NCBI GenBank assembly: GCA_902825865.1
Contig: CADECX010000008.1
Location: forward strand, 20,211-84,210
Length of the DNA stretch: 64,000 nucleotides
Reading direction: 5' to 3'
Source of the DNA: an uncultured Alphaproteobacteria bacterium
GTDB lineage: Bacteria; Pseudomonadota; Alphaproteobacteria; Micropepsales; Micropepsaceae
Part shown: positions 34,792 through 43,986 of the stretch, piece by piece
How positions within the stretch are numbered: position 1 is the first letter of the stretch
How the letters are laid out: each line of letters starts with the position of its first letter
The notes under the pieces: model-generated
What the model saw: only the letters and a program-made list of their open reading frames with translations
What the model was told of the DNA's origin: nothing
The model's database searches: none
Made by a program: the position numbers and the translations under genes

Positions 34792-36135
34792 CTAGGCGTT
34801 GTAGGTGGTCAATCGGCCACTGCTGTCGCCAATGCTGTCGCATTGAACACCCAGCATATCCATCATGGAGAGCATCAAATTGGCCATGGGCGTGTCCTTT
34901 GGGGCCTGCACATGGCGATTGCCCTTGATCAGGCCGCCGGCGACGAGGGTCGGCAGATCGCGATGATCGTGATTGTTGGAATCCGCCAGGCTGGCGCCGG
35001 CCAGGACCAGCGTGCTGTCCAGCAGATTGCCGTTGCCTTCCTTGGTCTCGGTCATGCGCTTCAGGTAATAGGCCACCTGCGCCATATGCAGCGTGTTGAT
35101 CTTGGTCAGCTTCTCGATCTTCTCCGGATCCTTGCCATGATGGCTGAGCGGATGGTGCGCATCCGGCACCCCGATTTCGGGATAGGAGCGCCCCGACACT
35201 TCGCGGCCGATCATGAAGGTCGAGACGCGGGTCAGATCGGCCTGCATGGCCAAAACCTGCAGGTCGATCATCATATGCGCATAATCCTCGAAGGCGTCCG
35301 GAACGCCGGACGGACGCGCATAGGCCGGCAGCACGGTGGCTTCCGCCCCGCCCTTTTCGGCCTTCTGGATGCGCTTCTCGATGTCGCGCACCGAGGTCAG
35401 ATATTCGTCCAGCTTGTGCTTGTCGCTGGCGCCGATCTTGTTGGAAAGACGCTTGGCGTCCTGGGCCACGAAATCCAGGATCGAAGCCTGGCGCCGCAGT
35501 TGCGCCAGCCGGCTCTTGGCATCCAGGCTGTCGCCGTCGCCGAACAGGCGCTCGAACACTTCGCGCGGATTGATGGTAATCGGCAGCGGTGTCGAAGCAT
35601 TGCTCCAGGACAGGGTGTTGGTATAGGCGCAGCTGTAGCCGCTGTCGCAGCTGCCGACCAGGCTGGGAGGCTCCAGGCCGATTTCCAGTGACGGGATCTG
35701 CGTCAATTCACCGAACTGCTGGGCCACCACCTGGTCCATCGACACGCCGGCGGTGATGTCGGCGCCCTCGGTTTTCTTGACATGGGTCGCGGTCAGGTAA
35801 CCGCCGCAGCAGCGGCCATGGTCGCCGGCGCCGTCGCCCAGGGCTTCGGCCTGCACATGCGACAGGTTGGAGAAGACCGCGAACTTGTCCTTGTAAGGCT
35901 CAAGCGGCTTGAGGATCGGCGTCAGCTCATAATTTTCGCCGGTCGCGGTCGGCGTCCAATTCTGCATCATCATGCCGTTGGGCGTGTAGATGACTTGCAG
36001 ACGCTTGCGCGTGGCGGCGCCCAGTTCCAGCGCGGTGGCGCTGGGCACCATCGCGTCCAGCAGCGGCAGCGCCATCGTGGTGCCCATGCCGCGCAGCATC
36101 GCGCGGCGGCCAATCGGTTTCTTGGTGATCATCAT
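34792..36135 (-). CDS. DUF1552 family exported protein
   Basis: 447 residues. N-terminus has a twin-arginine-like signal (GRRAMLRGMGTTMALPLLDAM), the classic DUF1552 opening. Family motifs: YTPNGMMMQNWTP, GHDHGRCCGG-like (GAGDHGRCCGGYL), LPYDSH-like HHPLSHHGKDPEKI. A sulfatase/DUF1501-like fold is possible but the reaction is unknown. Its start overlaps the DUF1592 stop (ATGA). In Planctomycetes and some Proteobacteria these two families are regularly paired. Confidence 0.9.
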   Translation of the reverse strand: MMITKKPIGRRAMLRGMGTTMALPLLDAMVPSATALELGAATRKRLQVIYTPNGMMMQNWTPTATGENYELTPILKPLEPYKDKFAVFSNLSHVQAEALGDGAGDHGRCCGGYLTATHVKKTEGADITAGVSMDQVVAQQFGELTQIPSLEIGLEPPSLVGSCDSGYSCAYTNTLSWSNASTPLPITINPREVFERLFGDGDSLDAKSRLAQLRRQASILDFVAQDAKRLSNKIGASDKHKLDEYLTSVRDIEKRIQKAEKGGAEATVLPAYARPSGVPDAFEDYAHMMIDLQVLAMQADLTRVSTFMIGREVSGRSYPEIGVPDAHHPLSHHGKDPEKIEKLTKINTLHMAQVAYYLKRMTETKEGNGNLLDSTLVLAGASLADSNNHDHRDLPTLVAGGLIKGNRHVQAPKDTPMANLMLSMMDMLGVQCDSIGDSSGRLTTYNA

Positions 36136-38579
36136 GTTTCCGGAGTCCTTCTCATGGAAAAAGGCACACTTTGAACGATGCCGAGGATAATGGTCTGCAT
36201 GCGGTAATCGTCTTTGGCCGCCTCGTCGCGTACCGCGCGCACCGCCGGCATGTCGTAGGATTCAACCCCGCGTCCCAGGGCATAGGTCATCAGCCGCTCG
36301 GTCATGGCTTCGACGAACTGATCCTTGCGGCTGAGCAGGATGCCCTGAAGGCCTTTGGGGCCCTCGAACTTGGTGCCGTCCGGCATGATAGCCGAAACGT
36401 CGAGCGGCTGACCGGCAAAGCCGGTGCGCCATTTTCCGACCGCGTCGTAATTTTCCAAGGCCAGGCCCAGCGGGTCCATCTTGGTATGGCAGGACGCGCA
36501 GACCGGATTGGCGCGGTGCAATTCCATCTGCTGGCGCACCGTCAGGGTCTTGCCGTTCTTGGCTTCATTCAGGGTGGGCACGTTGGGCGGCGGCGGCGGC
36601 GGCGGCGCGGCCAGGATATTGTCCAGGATCCACTTGCCGCGCAGCACCACCGAGGTGCGGTTGTTGTAGGAGGTCACGGTCAGTACCGAACCCTGTCCCA
36701 ACAGCCCGCCGCGATGCAGCGCCGGATCAAGCTTCACCTTGCGGAAGGTGGTGCCATAGACGCCGGGAATGCCGTAATGCTCCGCCAGCCGCTGGTTCAC
36801 ATAGGTGTAGTCGGAGCTCAGAAAGTCCAGCGCCGGGCGGTTGTTCCGCACCACGCCGTCGAAGAACATTTCGGTCTCGGTCTGCATCGCGTTGCGCAGG
36901 CGCAAATCGAAATCGGGGAAGGCCCGCCGGTCGGGCTTTTGATATTCCAGCCGGCGCAGGTAAAGCCACTGGCCGGCGAAATTGTCGGTCAGGGCCTTGG
37001 CGCGCGGATCGGCCAGCATGCGGGCAACCTGGCGCTTGAGAACCTCCGGCCGGTGCAGCTGGTTCTTCTCCGCCACCGCCAGAAGCTGGTCGTCGGGAAT
37101 GCTGCTCCACAGGAAGAAGGACAGGCGGGTGGCCAGCTCGATGTCGCTGATGCGATGCACGGCGCCGGGCGCCGCCTTGGCCGGATCGCTCTCGCGCATG
37201 AACAGGAAGCTGGGAGAAACCAGAATGGCTTCCAGCGCCGCTTCAATGCCATGATCAAAATTGGAGCCCTTGCGGCCTTCGGCATAGATTTTCATCAGGG
37301 GCGAGATATCCGCCGCCGCTACCGGGTGGCGATAGGCATGCCGCGCCAGGTTGGAGAGGATTTTGGTGGCGCAGGCCTCTTCGGATAATTCGGCCGAAGG
37401 ACGGCAGATGAATATCTTGCGGCGGCTGGCGGTATCGCCCGGCCCCTTGATGTCATAGGGGCCGACCACGGAAATCTGCATCACGTCGCGCAGATAGAAG
37501 GACTGGGAAACATTGGGCCCGGTGGCGACAGACGGCACCGTCAGGCGCTGCACCCGCGCGCCGTCCACCGAGACGTCCATCGGGATGGGGACCGGAGTGG
37601 CCGCCGGCTCGCGCGCGCCCAGCACCGTCTTGGGCACCACATTCTCGTCCAGCGCCAGGTTCTTGGGGAAGGAGGCGCCGATGACGCGCAAGCCCGCCTT
37701 CAAGGGCACCTTCACTTCATAGCGGTTGGAGACTTCAATTCCGCCTTCCTCTGACGTGTTGGCGTTGAGGAAGACCTGAATTGTGTAGGTCGCGTCGTAG
37801 GGCACATAGAATTTGAAGGTGCCGCCACCGCGCGAATCCAGCGGAAGATCGTCATTGGCGCGCTCGTTATAAGACGCGACGCCGAAGCCGTTGACGAACA
37901 GGTCCTTGGGCACCTTGTAGTCGGTGGTGATGACCCGGCGCGAGGCCTGGCCAGTCGCCATGCGGGCAACCTTGCCCGCAACGGTGATGTAACGGTCCAT
38001 CAAGGTGGGCGAAACGGTCAGGACGTCGGCGATATTGTCGAAGCCATAGCCGGTGTCGTCCGCCGGCATGTCCTTGGTGAAGTCCACGTCCAGCGCCAAC
38101 AGATCGCGCACCGCATTGGCATATTCGGTGCGGTTCATGCGGCGGATGGTGGCGCGGCCGGGATTGGGTTTCGCCGCGGCTTGCGCGTCGAGCGTGGACT
38201 CCAGCCAATGGGTGAATTGATCGAGCCTCTCTTTGGGCGGGCGCGGCGCGCCGCGCAGCGGCATTTCACCCAGGCTCACGCGGCGCAGGATTTTTTCCCA
38301 TGTCGCCTGGTCGGCCTGCAGATTGTCGGCATTCAGCGGCACGACAGACATGCCGGCGGTCTTGAGCCGGTCATTGTGGCAACCGGTGCAATACTGCATC
38401 AGCATTTTCTTGTGGTCGGCCGGCGTCAGGTCTGACGCGGCCGTGGTAGCGGTCGCAGGCGCATTCACCGCGACTTGAGCCGACTGAGCGGAAGCGCGAT
38501 TGAAAGCGGCAAAGCTGGCGAGCCCGGCCAACGCGAAAACGCCCGCGGCAAAAGCGACTTGCCCGGAAATCCGTGACAT
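36132..38579 (-). CDS. DUF1592-type multidomain cytochrome c protein
   Basis: 815 residues. Signal segment, then a PSD1-like haem motif CTGCHND near residue 62, DUF1587 (RRMNRTEYANAVRDLL), DUF1595, DUF1592 (RLSFFLWSSIPDDQLL), DUF1588 with a second CASCH motif (NPVCASCHTKMDPLG), and DUF1585 at the C-terminus. Probably a periplasmic redox protein; function undetermined. Start ATG 38579 follows GGGAG; an adjacent in-frame TTG is weaker. Head of the operon continuing into DUF1552 and the ankyrin protein. Confidence 0.9.
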   Translation of the reverse strand: MSRISGQVAFAAGVFALAGLASFAAFNRASAQSAQVAVNAPATATTAASDLTPADHKKMLMQYCTGCHNDRLKTAGMSVVPLNADNLQADQATWEKILRRVSLGEMPLRGAPRPPKERLDQFTHWLESTLDAQAAAKPNPGRATIRRMNRTEYANAVRDLLALDVDFTKDMPADDTGYGFDNIADVLTVSPTLMDRYITVAGKVARMATGQASRRVITTDYKVPKDLFVNGFGVASYNERANDDLPLDSRGGGTFKFYVPYDATYTIQVFLNANTSEEGGIEVSNRYEVKVPLKAGLRVIGASFPKNLALDENVVPKTVLGAREPAATPVPIPMDVSVDGARVQRLTVPSVATGPNVSQSFYLRDVMQISVVGPYDIKGPGDTASRRKIFICRPSAELSEEACATKILSNLARHAYRHPVAAADISPLMKIYAEGRKGSNFDHGIEAALEAILVSPSFLFMRESDPAKAAPGAVHRISDIELATRLSFFLWSSIPDDQLLAVAEKNQLHRPEVLKRQVARMLADPRAKALTDNFAGQWLYLRRLEYQKPDRRAFPDFDLRLRNAMQTETEMFFDGVVRNNRPALDFLSSDYTYVNQRLAEHYGIPGVYGTTFRKVKLDPALHRGGLLGQGSVLTVTSYNNRTSVVLRGKWILDNILAAPPPPPPPNVPTLNEAKNGKTLTVRQQMELHRANPVCASCHTKMDPLGLALENYDAVGKWRTGFAGQPLDVSAIMPDGTKFEGPKGLQGILLSRKDQFVEAMTERLMTYALGRGVESYDMPAVRAVRDEAAKDDYRMQTIILGIVQSVPFSMRRTPET

Positions 38580-38696
38580 CAAAACGCGTCTCCCTGAGGA
38601 CTCGGCAGATGCCCGCCGAGTCTAAAACCAGCATTCTTTATCTCCGATCAACGGATTAAAGTGAACTGCTGCTTTAAAAAATGGTTTTTGCTGCAG

Positions 38697-38722
38697 TTGC
38701 GAAAAGTTCCATCATTTCGCAA
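38697..38722. promoter_or_regulatory. Candidate operator dyad in divergent region
   Basis: Perfect arms TTGCGAAA and TTTCGCAA separated by ten bases, between the DUF1592 operon and the amidohydrolase gene. The size and symmetry suit a dimeric repressor such as a LacI- or GntR-type protein; none is encoded nearby. Confidence 0.45.
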
Positions 38723-38813
38723 TTGCAACATAAACCGTGCAAGGAAAATCGCCTGCCACCGAAAACAATGAGTTAGCGTGAACCGGACCGGCAAAAATCA
38801 CGGAGTGTCATGG

Positions 38814-39752
38814 ATGGATAGGCGAACTCTTCTGGCAGGCCTGGGCGCTGCGGCTGCGACATCTTCCCTGAACTCCCCTTTGGGCGCCCAGGAAGCACCC
38901 CGCTGGAGCAGCCCGGTGATCGATATGCACTTCCATGAACGCCGCTCGCCGGAACTGAACCTCGCCCACCAACGGGGCGCGGGGGTTACCGCCGCGAACC
39001 TGCTGGCGCGCGACAGTGCCGCCGCGGCAGCGCTCCACACGGCGCAGCCGGCGACATTTCCAACCTGGTTCGTTTCGACCGACATCACCAAGCCGGACGC
39101 CGCACAGCTTCTTACCCAAGCCGTGAAGAGCGGCGCCAAAGGCTTTGGCGAACTGAAATATCCCGTCGCGGCGGACGGTGCGGAAATGCGCCGCGTCTAT
39201 GCCATGGCCGCCGACCTCAATGTGCCGGTGCTGATTCATTTCCAGGAGATCGGTCAGCCGGCGGCGCCCGGCGGCTACAATACCGGCATCAAGCGCTTTG
39301 CGACGATGCTCAAGGCCTACCCCAAAACCAAATTCATCGCGCACGCCGATGCCTTCTGGGCCAATGTCAGCGCCGACTATCATGAGCAGGAAGCCTATCC
39401 CACCGGCCCCATCGTGCCCGGCGGCGTCAGCGACAAGCTGCTGGCCGACTATCCAAACCTGTTCGCCGACATGTCGGCCAATTCGGCCAATAATGCGCTG
39501 TCACGCGATGCGGACTTCACCAAGGGATTTTTGGCCCGCCATCAGGACAAGCTGCATTTCGGCAGCGACTGCAATTGCGACGACGGCAAGGGCGGCGGCG
39601 CGGCGCAGAATTCCGACCGCGTAGCGCCGCGCATGCGCGGCAAATGCGTGGCGCAGGAGACGCTCAAATTGCTGACCGCTTCGTCCACGCCGGCGATTTT
39701 CCGCAAGCTCGCCTGGACCAATGCGCACCGGCTGCTAGGTTTATCGGCGTAA
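38814..39752 (+). CDS. Exported amidohydrolase-family protein
   Basis: 312 residues. Tat-like N-terminus MDRRTLLAGLGAAAATSS; metal-binding HFHE motif (VIDMHFHERRSPEL) and later LIHFQEIG, FIAHADAFW and HFGSDCNCDD fit the amidohydrolase_2 (TIM-barrel) family. Start ATG 38814 is chosen because GGAG lies eight bases upstream and the Tat motif follows at once; an in-frame GTG at 38778 lacks a ribosome-binding site. Substrate unknown. Confidence 0.8.
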   Translation: MDRRTLLAGLGAAAATSSLNSPLGAQEAPRWSSPVIDMHFHERRSPELNLAHQRGAGVTAANLLARDSAAAAALHTAQPATFPTWFVSTDITKPDAAQLLTQAVKSGAKGFGELKYPVAADGAEMRRVYAMAADLNVPVLIHFQEIGQPAAPGGYNTGIKRFATMLKAYPKTKFIAHADAFWANVSADYHEQEAYPTGPIVPGGVSDKLLADYPNLFADMSANSANNALSRDADFTKGFLARHQDKLHFGSDCNCDDGKGGGAAQNSDRVAPRMRGKCVAQETLKLLTASSTPAIFRKLAWTNAHRLLGLSA

Positions 39753-39762
39753 TCTTAGAACG

Positions 39763-39791
39763 CCTCACCCTTCGACGGGCTCAGGGTGAGG
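39763..39791. repeat. REP-like palindrome, family 2, unit a
   Basis: 29 bp, arms CCTCACCC/GGGTGAGG around TTCGACGGGCTCA. Inverted partner at 39804. Lies between convergent genes and may also end transcripts. Confidence 0.8.
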
Positions 39792-39803
39792 AATCACGAA
39801 AAT

Positions 39804-39832
39804 CCTCATGCTGAGCTTGTCGAAGCATGAGG
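39804..39832. repeat. REP-like palindrome, family 2, unit b
   Basis: 29 bp, arms CCTCATGC/GCATGAGG around TGAGCTTGTCGAA. Reverse complement matches unit a in the central part. This repeat type is widespread in alphaproteobacterial genomes. Confidence 0.8.
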
Positions 39833-39839
39833 CAACAGC

Positions 39840-40826
39840 CTACTTCCCAAACATCCAGCGAAGGATCCCGGGAAGCAACCAGCCGCCATGCACATCGGAA
39901 TGGGCGCCATCGCCCCATTCGTAGCGCACGTCATAACGCGCGCCGGGAATGTTCTTGGCATCGGCGGTCGCATTGGCCCATTGCAGCGACGACAGCATCT
40001 GCTGATTGGCCAGGAACCAGCTGCCATGCTCATTGTTCAAATCGTTGGCGCCGTCCTGCAGGAAAATGCGGATGGGACGGATCGGGCTTTTGCGGATCAA
40101 TCCGGGATAGGTGTCGCCGCCCACGATGACGGGCGTGGTCGCCGTCGCCGGGCGATAACCGATCGAGGTATAGCTGCCGATGAAGCTGATCACATTGCGG
40201 AACGCTTCCGGCTTGTTCCAGGCCACCGTCCAGGCGCAGATCGCGCCGCTGGAGGTGCCGCCGATGGCCCGCTTGTTGGGATCGTCGGTGAATTTGTACG
40301 TCTTGGCGACCTCCGGCAGCATCTCCTCGGTCAGGAAGCGCGCATAGGTGTCGTTGACCGCGTCATACTCCTGGGCGCGGTGGTTGGGATTGCCGGTACA
40401 GGCAAAACCAGTGCAACCCGCCGGTCCGAGCCCATCGGGGTAATGTTCGGTGCCGGTATTGCCGGGGGTGATGAAGATGCCCAGGGTCTGGGGGATGTCG
40501 CCCTTGGCGATCAGATTGTCCAACACCACCGGGATATTCAGCGGACCTTGCGGATTGATGGCGCGCTGGCCGTCCTGGAACACCAGCAGATTGGGCGGTG
40601 TGTTGGCGTCATACTTGGCCGGGACATAGATCCAGTAACGCCGCACTGTCCCTGCGATGATCTTGCTGCGGAATTCCAGCGGCCCGATCAGCTTGCCCTT
40701 GGCCACACCGGGCTGGGCTATGGAGTCCGCGGTGGGCGGATATTCGCCCGGCTTGCGAGGCTCCGCCGCGAGGGCCGCCCCCGCCGTTAACGCTACCAAC
40801 AGACCGCATGTCGCCAAGATTTTCAT
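39840..40826 (-). CDS. Secreted esterase-D-like alpha/beta hydrolase
   Basis: 328 residues. Signal peptide (LATCGLLVALTAGAALA). Esterase/enterochelin-esterase fold: YWIYVPAKYDANTPPNLLVFQDG, nucleophile elbow GGTSSGAICAW, and a likely catalytic His in WGDGAHSDVHG. Family members act on sugar esters or siderophores. Convergent with the amidohydrolase; divergent from the lactonase-like operon across 76 bases. Confidence 0.85.
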   Translation of the reverse strand: MKILATCGLLVALTAGAALAAEPRKPGEYPPTADSIAQPGVAKGKLIGPLEFRSKIIAGTVRRYWIYVPAKYDANTPPNLLVFQDGQRAINPQGPLNIPVVLDNLIAKGDIPQTLGIFITPGNTGTEHYPDGLGPAGCTGFACTGNPNHRAQEYDAVNDTYARFLTEEMLPEVAKTYKFTDDPNKRAIGGTSSGAICAWTVAWNKPEAFRNVISFIGSYTSIGYRPATATTPVIVGGDTYPGLIRKSPIRPIRIFLQDGANDLNNEHGSWFLANQQMLSSLQWANATADAKNIPGARYDVRYEWGDGAHSDVHGGWLLPGILRWMFGK

Positions 40827-40902
40827 TGTCCTGCCCCGGATTATTGTATGGCGTTAGTCTGCGGCATCTTTGGCCGTCCGACAACATCCAAAATCCTCAT
40901 CG

Positions 40903-41814
40903 ATGACCCTGCCCGACCTGCCCATCATCGACGCGCACCAGCACTTCTGGGACCTGGAGGCCAACTACCTCCCCTGGCTCCGGGACGAGCCGCCGATCGC
41001 TTTCCGCTATGGCGACTATCGCGCCTTGAAGCGCAACTACCTGCCCGCCGACTATCGCCGCGACGCAGCTGGCCTCAATCTTGTGGGTTCGGTGTTTGTC
41101 GAAACCGAATGGGACCGCCGCGACCCGGTCGGAGAGACGCGATGGGTGCATGAGCTTGCCCGGCAATCCCGTTTTCCCAGCGTGATGATCGCTCACGCCG
41201 CCCTGCATCAGGAGGATGCGGCGGATATTCTGACTCAGCATGCCGGATTTCCGCTTGTGCGCGGCATCCGGCACAAGCCGCGCCCGGCACCGGCACCCGG
41301 CCCCATCGAAACCGGCCTGGCGGGTTCGATCACCGATCCCGCCTGGCGGAAAGGGTATGCCTTGCTGGAGAAGCATGGATTGTCCTTCGATCTACAAATT
41401 CCCTGGTGGCATCTGCCCGAAGCGGCGCGCCTCAATGCCGAATTTCCACGCATTGCGATTATCCTCAATCACACCGGACTGCCGCGTGACCGCAAGCCTG
41501 CGGAACTGAACGGCTGGCGTGAGGCCATGACGATTTTTGCCGCAGCGCCCAATGTGGCGGTGAAAATCTCCGGCCTGGGCGAACCCGAGCAACCCTGGAC
41601 CCTGGAACGCAATCGCACCGTCATTCTGGACACCATCAACATCTTCGGGGAGGATCGCTGCATGTTTGCCAGCAATTTCCCGGTCGACAGTCTGGTGGGA
41701 AGCCTGGCCACGATCTATTCGGGTTTCGCGGCGGCGACAAAAACTTTGGGGAGCGCGGTACAGGCCAAATTGTTCGCCGGCAATGCCAGGCGGATCTACC
41801 GCCTCCCCGCTTGA
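40903..41814 (+). CDS. Amidohydrolase, L-fuconolactonase/PDC-lactonase-like
   Basis: 303 residues. Amidohydrolase_2 barrel with LPIIDAHQHFWDLEANYLPWL at the start and CMFASNFPVDSL near the end, as in sugar-lactone hydrolases. Cytoplasmic. Start ATG 40903 gives the usual N-terminus; there is no Shine-Dalgarno, so a leaderless message is possible. Followed seven bases later by a beta-hydroxyacid dehydrogenase, then a sugar-acid-type MFS, which suggests sugar-acid breakdown. Confidence 0.82.
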   Translation: MTLPDLPIIDAHQHFWDLEANYLPWLRDEPPIAFRYGDYRALKRNYLPADYRRDAAGLNLVGSVFVETEWDRRDPVGETRWVHELARQSRFPSVMIAHAALHQEDAADILTQHAGFPLVRGIRHKPRPAPAPGPIETGLAGSITDPAWRKGYALLEKHGLSFDLQIPWWHLPEAARLNAEFPRIAIILNHTGLPRDRKPAELNGWREAMTIFAAAPNVAVKISGLGEPEQPWTLERNRTVILDTINIFGEDRCMFASNFPVDSLVGSLATIYSGFAAATKTLGSAVQAKLFAGNARRIYRLPA

Positions 41815-41821
41815 GGGAAAC

Positions 41822-42700
41822 ATGACACAGCGTCCACGCATCGGGTTTGTCGGCATCGGCATCATGGGCGCGCCGATGGTGCGCCGTCTGTTGGCCAAAG
41901 GCTGGCAGGTTTCGGTGTGGAATCTGGAACCGGAACGATATGCGCAAGTGCCGGGCGCCGTGGTGTTGGACAGTCCCGCCGCGGTGCGCGCCGCCAGCGA
42001 CATTGTGATTTTTTGCGTGCTCAATGGTGATGCGGTTGAGGAATGCTGCTTTGGCCCGCATGGGTTGGCGCGCAGCAAATCCGGCGCCTCGCTGCTGATC
42101 GATACCTCCACCATCAATCCCGATCGCACGCTTATCTTGGCCGAGCGCTTGAAAAGTGAAACCGGCATGTCCTGGGTGGATGCGCCGATCTCCGGCGGGC
42201 CTGCCGCCGCGGGCGAAGGCCAGCTCACCATCATGATGGGCGGAGACACAACGGATGTGGGAACGGCCAATACCGTGCTGGCCGATCTTGCCGCCAACCT
42301 CACCCATATCGGCGCGCTGGGCGCGGGCCAGACCGCCAAGATCATCAACCAGGCGATTGTCGGCGTCGGCTATGTGCTGATGGGCGAAGCCCTGGCGCTG
42401 GCGGAAGCCGCCGGCATCGACGCCGCCCGCCTGCCCGCGGCCCTGGCCGGCGGCATGGCCGACAGCACGGTGCTCAAGCGCATCTATCCGCAGCAGCAGG
42501 CGCGCGACTATGACCCGCCGCGCGGTTATGCCCGGCAGTTGGACAAGGACCTCAAGAATGTGATGGCCTTCATCAAGGAGCAGGGATTGGAGCTGCCCTT
42601 GGTGGCGCGCGCCGCGGCCCGCTATCACGATTTCGCCGTGGGCAATGAGATGGTCGACAGCGCCGCGGTGGCGCGGCTTTATGAACGGGCCAAAAACTGA
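41822..42700 (+). CDS. NAD(P)-dependent beta-hydroxyacid dehydrogenase
   Basis: 292 residues. 3-hydroxyisobutyrate dehydrogenase family: dinucleotide motif GFVGIGIMGAPMVRRLL, substrate motif DAPISGGPAAAGEGQLTIMMGG and the catalytic Lys in GAGQTAKIINQ. Substrate may be tartronate semialdehyde, 3-hydroxyisobutyrate or a related acid. Start ATG 41822 with GAGGGAAAC upstream. Middle gene of a four-gene operon. Confidence 0.9.
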   Translation: MTQRPRIGFVGIGIMGAPMVRRLLAKGWQVSVWNLEPERYAQVPGAVVLDSPAAVRAASDIVIFCVLNGDAVEECCFGPHGLARSKSGASLLIDTSTINPDRTLILAERLKSETGMSWVDAPISGGPAAAGEGQLTIMMGGDTTDVGTANTVLADLAANLTHIGALGAGQTAKIINQAIVGVGYVLMGEALALAEAAGIDAARLPAALAGGMADSTVLKRIYPQQQARDYDPPRGYARQLDKDLKNVMAFIKEQGLELPLVARAAARYHDFAVGNEMVDSAAVARLYERAKN

Positions 42701-42705
42701 GCGGC

Positions 42706-43986
42706 GTGCTGCAAGACGCAGAGCTGGAACGCCGCACCATGCGCAAGGTGATGTGGCGGTTGCCGCCGCTGATGGCGCTGATGTTCCTGGTCAACCAGCT
42801 CGACCGGGTCAATGTCAGCTTCGCCGCCTTGACCATGAACCGCGACATCGGGCTGGACACGGTCGCTTATGCCTGGGGCGCGGGAATATTCTTTCTCTCC
42901 TATTTCGCGTTCGAAATTCCCAGCAACCTGATCCTGGAACGCATCGGCGCGCGGGTGTGGATCGCCCGCATCATGATCACCTGGGGGCTGATCTCCGGCG
43001 CCATGGCGCTGGTGAGCGGGCCGGTCAGTTTCATGATCGTGCGTTTCCTGCTGGGCGCGGCCGAGGCGGGTTTTGTGCCCGGCCTGGTGCTGTACATCAC
43101 CTGGTGGTTTCCACCCCGCTATCGCGCCCGCGCCACGGCAGTATTTTTCTTCGCCGCGCCGTTGGGCAACGCGGTTTCCGGTCTGCTTTCGGTGCCCTTG
43201 CTGAAACTGGACAAATTGGCGGGGCTGGCGGGTTGGCAATGGATGTTCGTGATCGAGGCCCTGCCCGCCTTGCTGCTGGGTCTGTTCATTCTGCGCTATT
43301 TCAAGGACCGGCCGCGCGACGCGAAGTGGCTGACGGCGGAGGAATGCGCCTGGCTGGAACGCAATGTCGAGCCCAGGAAGCGCCACGAAGCGATTGCCAC
43401 ACAGCTGCGCGCCATCCTCAATCGCCGCGCGGGACTTTTGTCTTTGATTTATCTCACCCGCAACATGGCGATGTATGGCGTCAGCCTGTTCCTGCCCTTG
43501 ATCCTCAGCGGCGCCGGCCTGTCCAACAGCCAGGTCGGTTTCGCCGCCACCATTCCCTTTGTCACTGCCGCGATTGGCGCGGTGTTGTGGGCGGCAAGCT
43601 CCGACCGGATGAATGAGCGGCACTGGCACACCATCAGCGCCATGCTGCTGGCCGCCGCAGGGCTCATTGTCAGCGCGCAATTGGGCGCATCTGTCTGGTC
43701 GCTGGTGGCGATCTCCATCGCGGCCGTCGGACTTTATGCCCAGGCGGTGTGTTTCTGGTCCCTGCCCCCCTTGATGCTGAGCGCCAGCGCCGCCGCCGCC
43801 GGCATTGCCGCGATCAACGCCACCGGCAATCTCGGTGGCTTCTTGGGGCCTTATATCGTGGGCGCCACGGCGCGAAACGGGACTGATTTCAGCTCCGGCC
43901 TGTATCTGATGGCGGGATGCGCCGCTTTGTCGGCGGCTTTGAGCTTTCTGCTGATGCGGATGAAATGGGACAGGAGCCCGGCATGA
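42706..43986 (+). CDS. MFS transporter, anion:cation symporter type
   Basis: 426 residues, 12 membrane segments. The ACS-family opening RLPPLMALMFLVNQLDRVNVSFA, followed by FEIPSNLILERIGARVWIARIM and FLLGAAEAGFVPGLVLYITWW, is characteristic of hexuronate/glucarate/tartrate carriers. Start is GTG 42706, five bases after the upstream stop; downstream gene overlaps (ATGA). Likely imports the organic acid handled by this operon. Confidence 0.9.
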   Translation: MLQDAELERRTMRKVMWRLPPLMALMFLVNQLDRVNVSFAALTMNRDIGLDTVAYAWGAGIFFLSYFAFEIPSNLILERIGARVWIARIMITWGLISGAMALVSGPVSFMIVRFLLGAAEAGFVPGLVLYITWWFPPRYRARATAVFFFAAPLGNAVSGLLSVPLLKLDKLAGLAGWQWMFVIEALPALLLGLFILRYFKDRPRDAKWLTAEECAWLERNVEPRKRHEAIATQLRAILNRRAGLLSLIYLTRNMAMYGVSLFLPLILSGAGLSNSQVGFAATIPFVTAAIGAVLWAASSDRMNERHWHTISAMLLAAAGLIVSAQLGASVWSLVAISIAAVGLYAQAVCFWSLPPLMLSASAAAAGIAAINATGNLGGFLGPYIVGATARNGTDFSSGLYLMAGCAALSAALSFLLMRMKWDRSPA

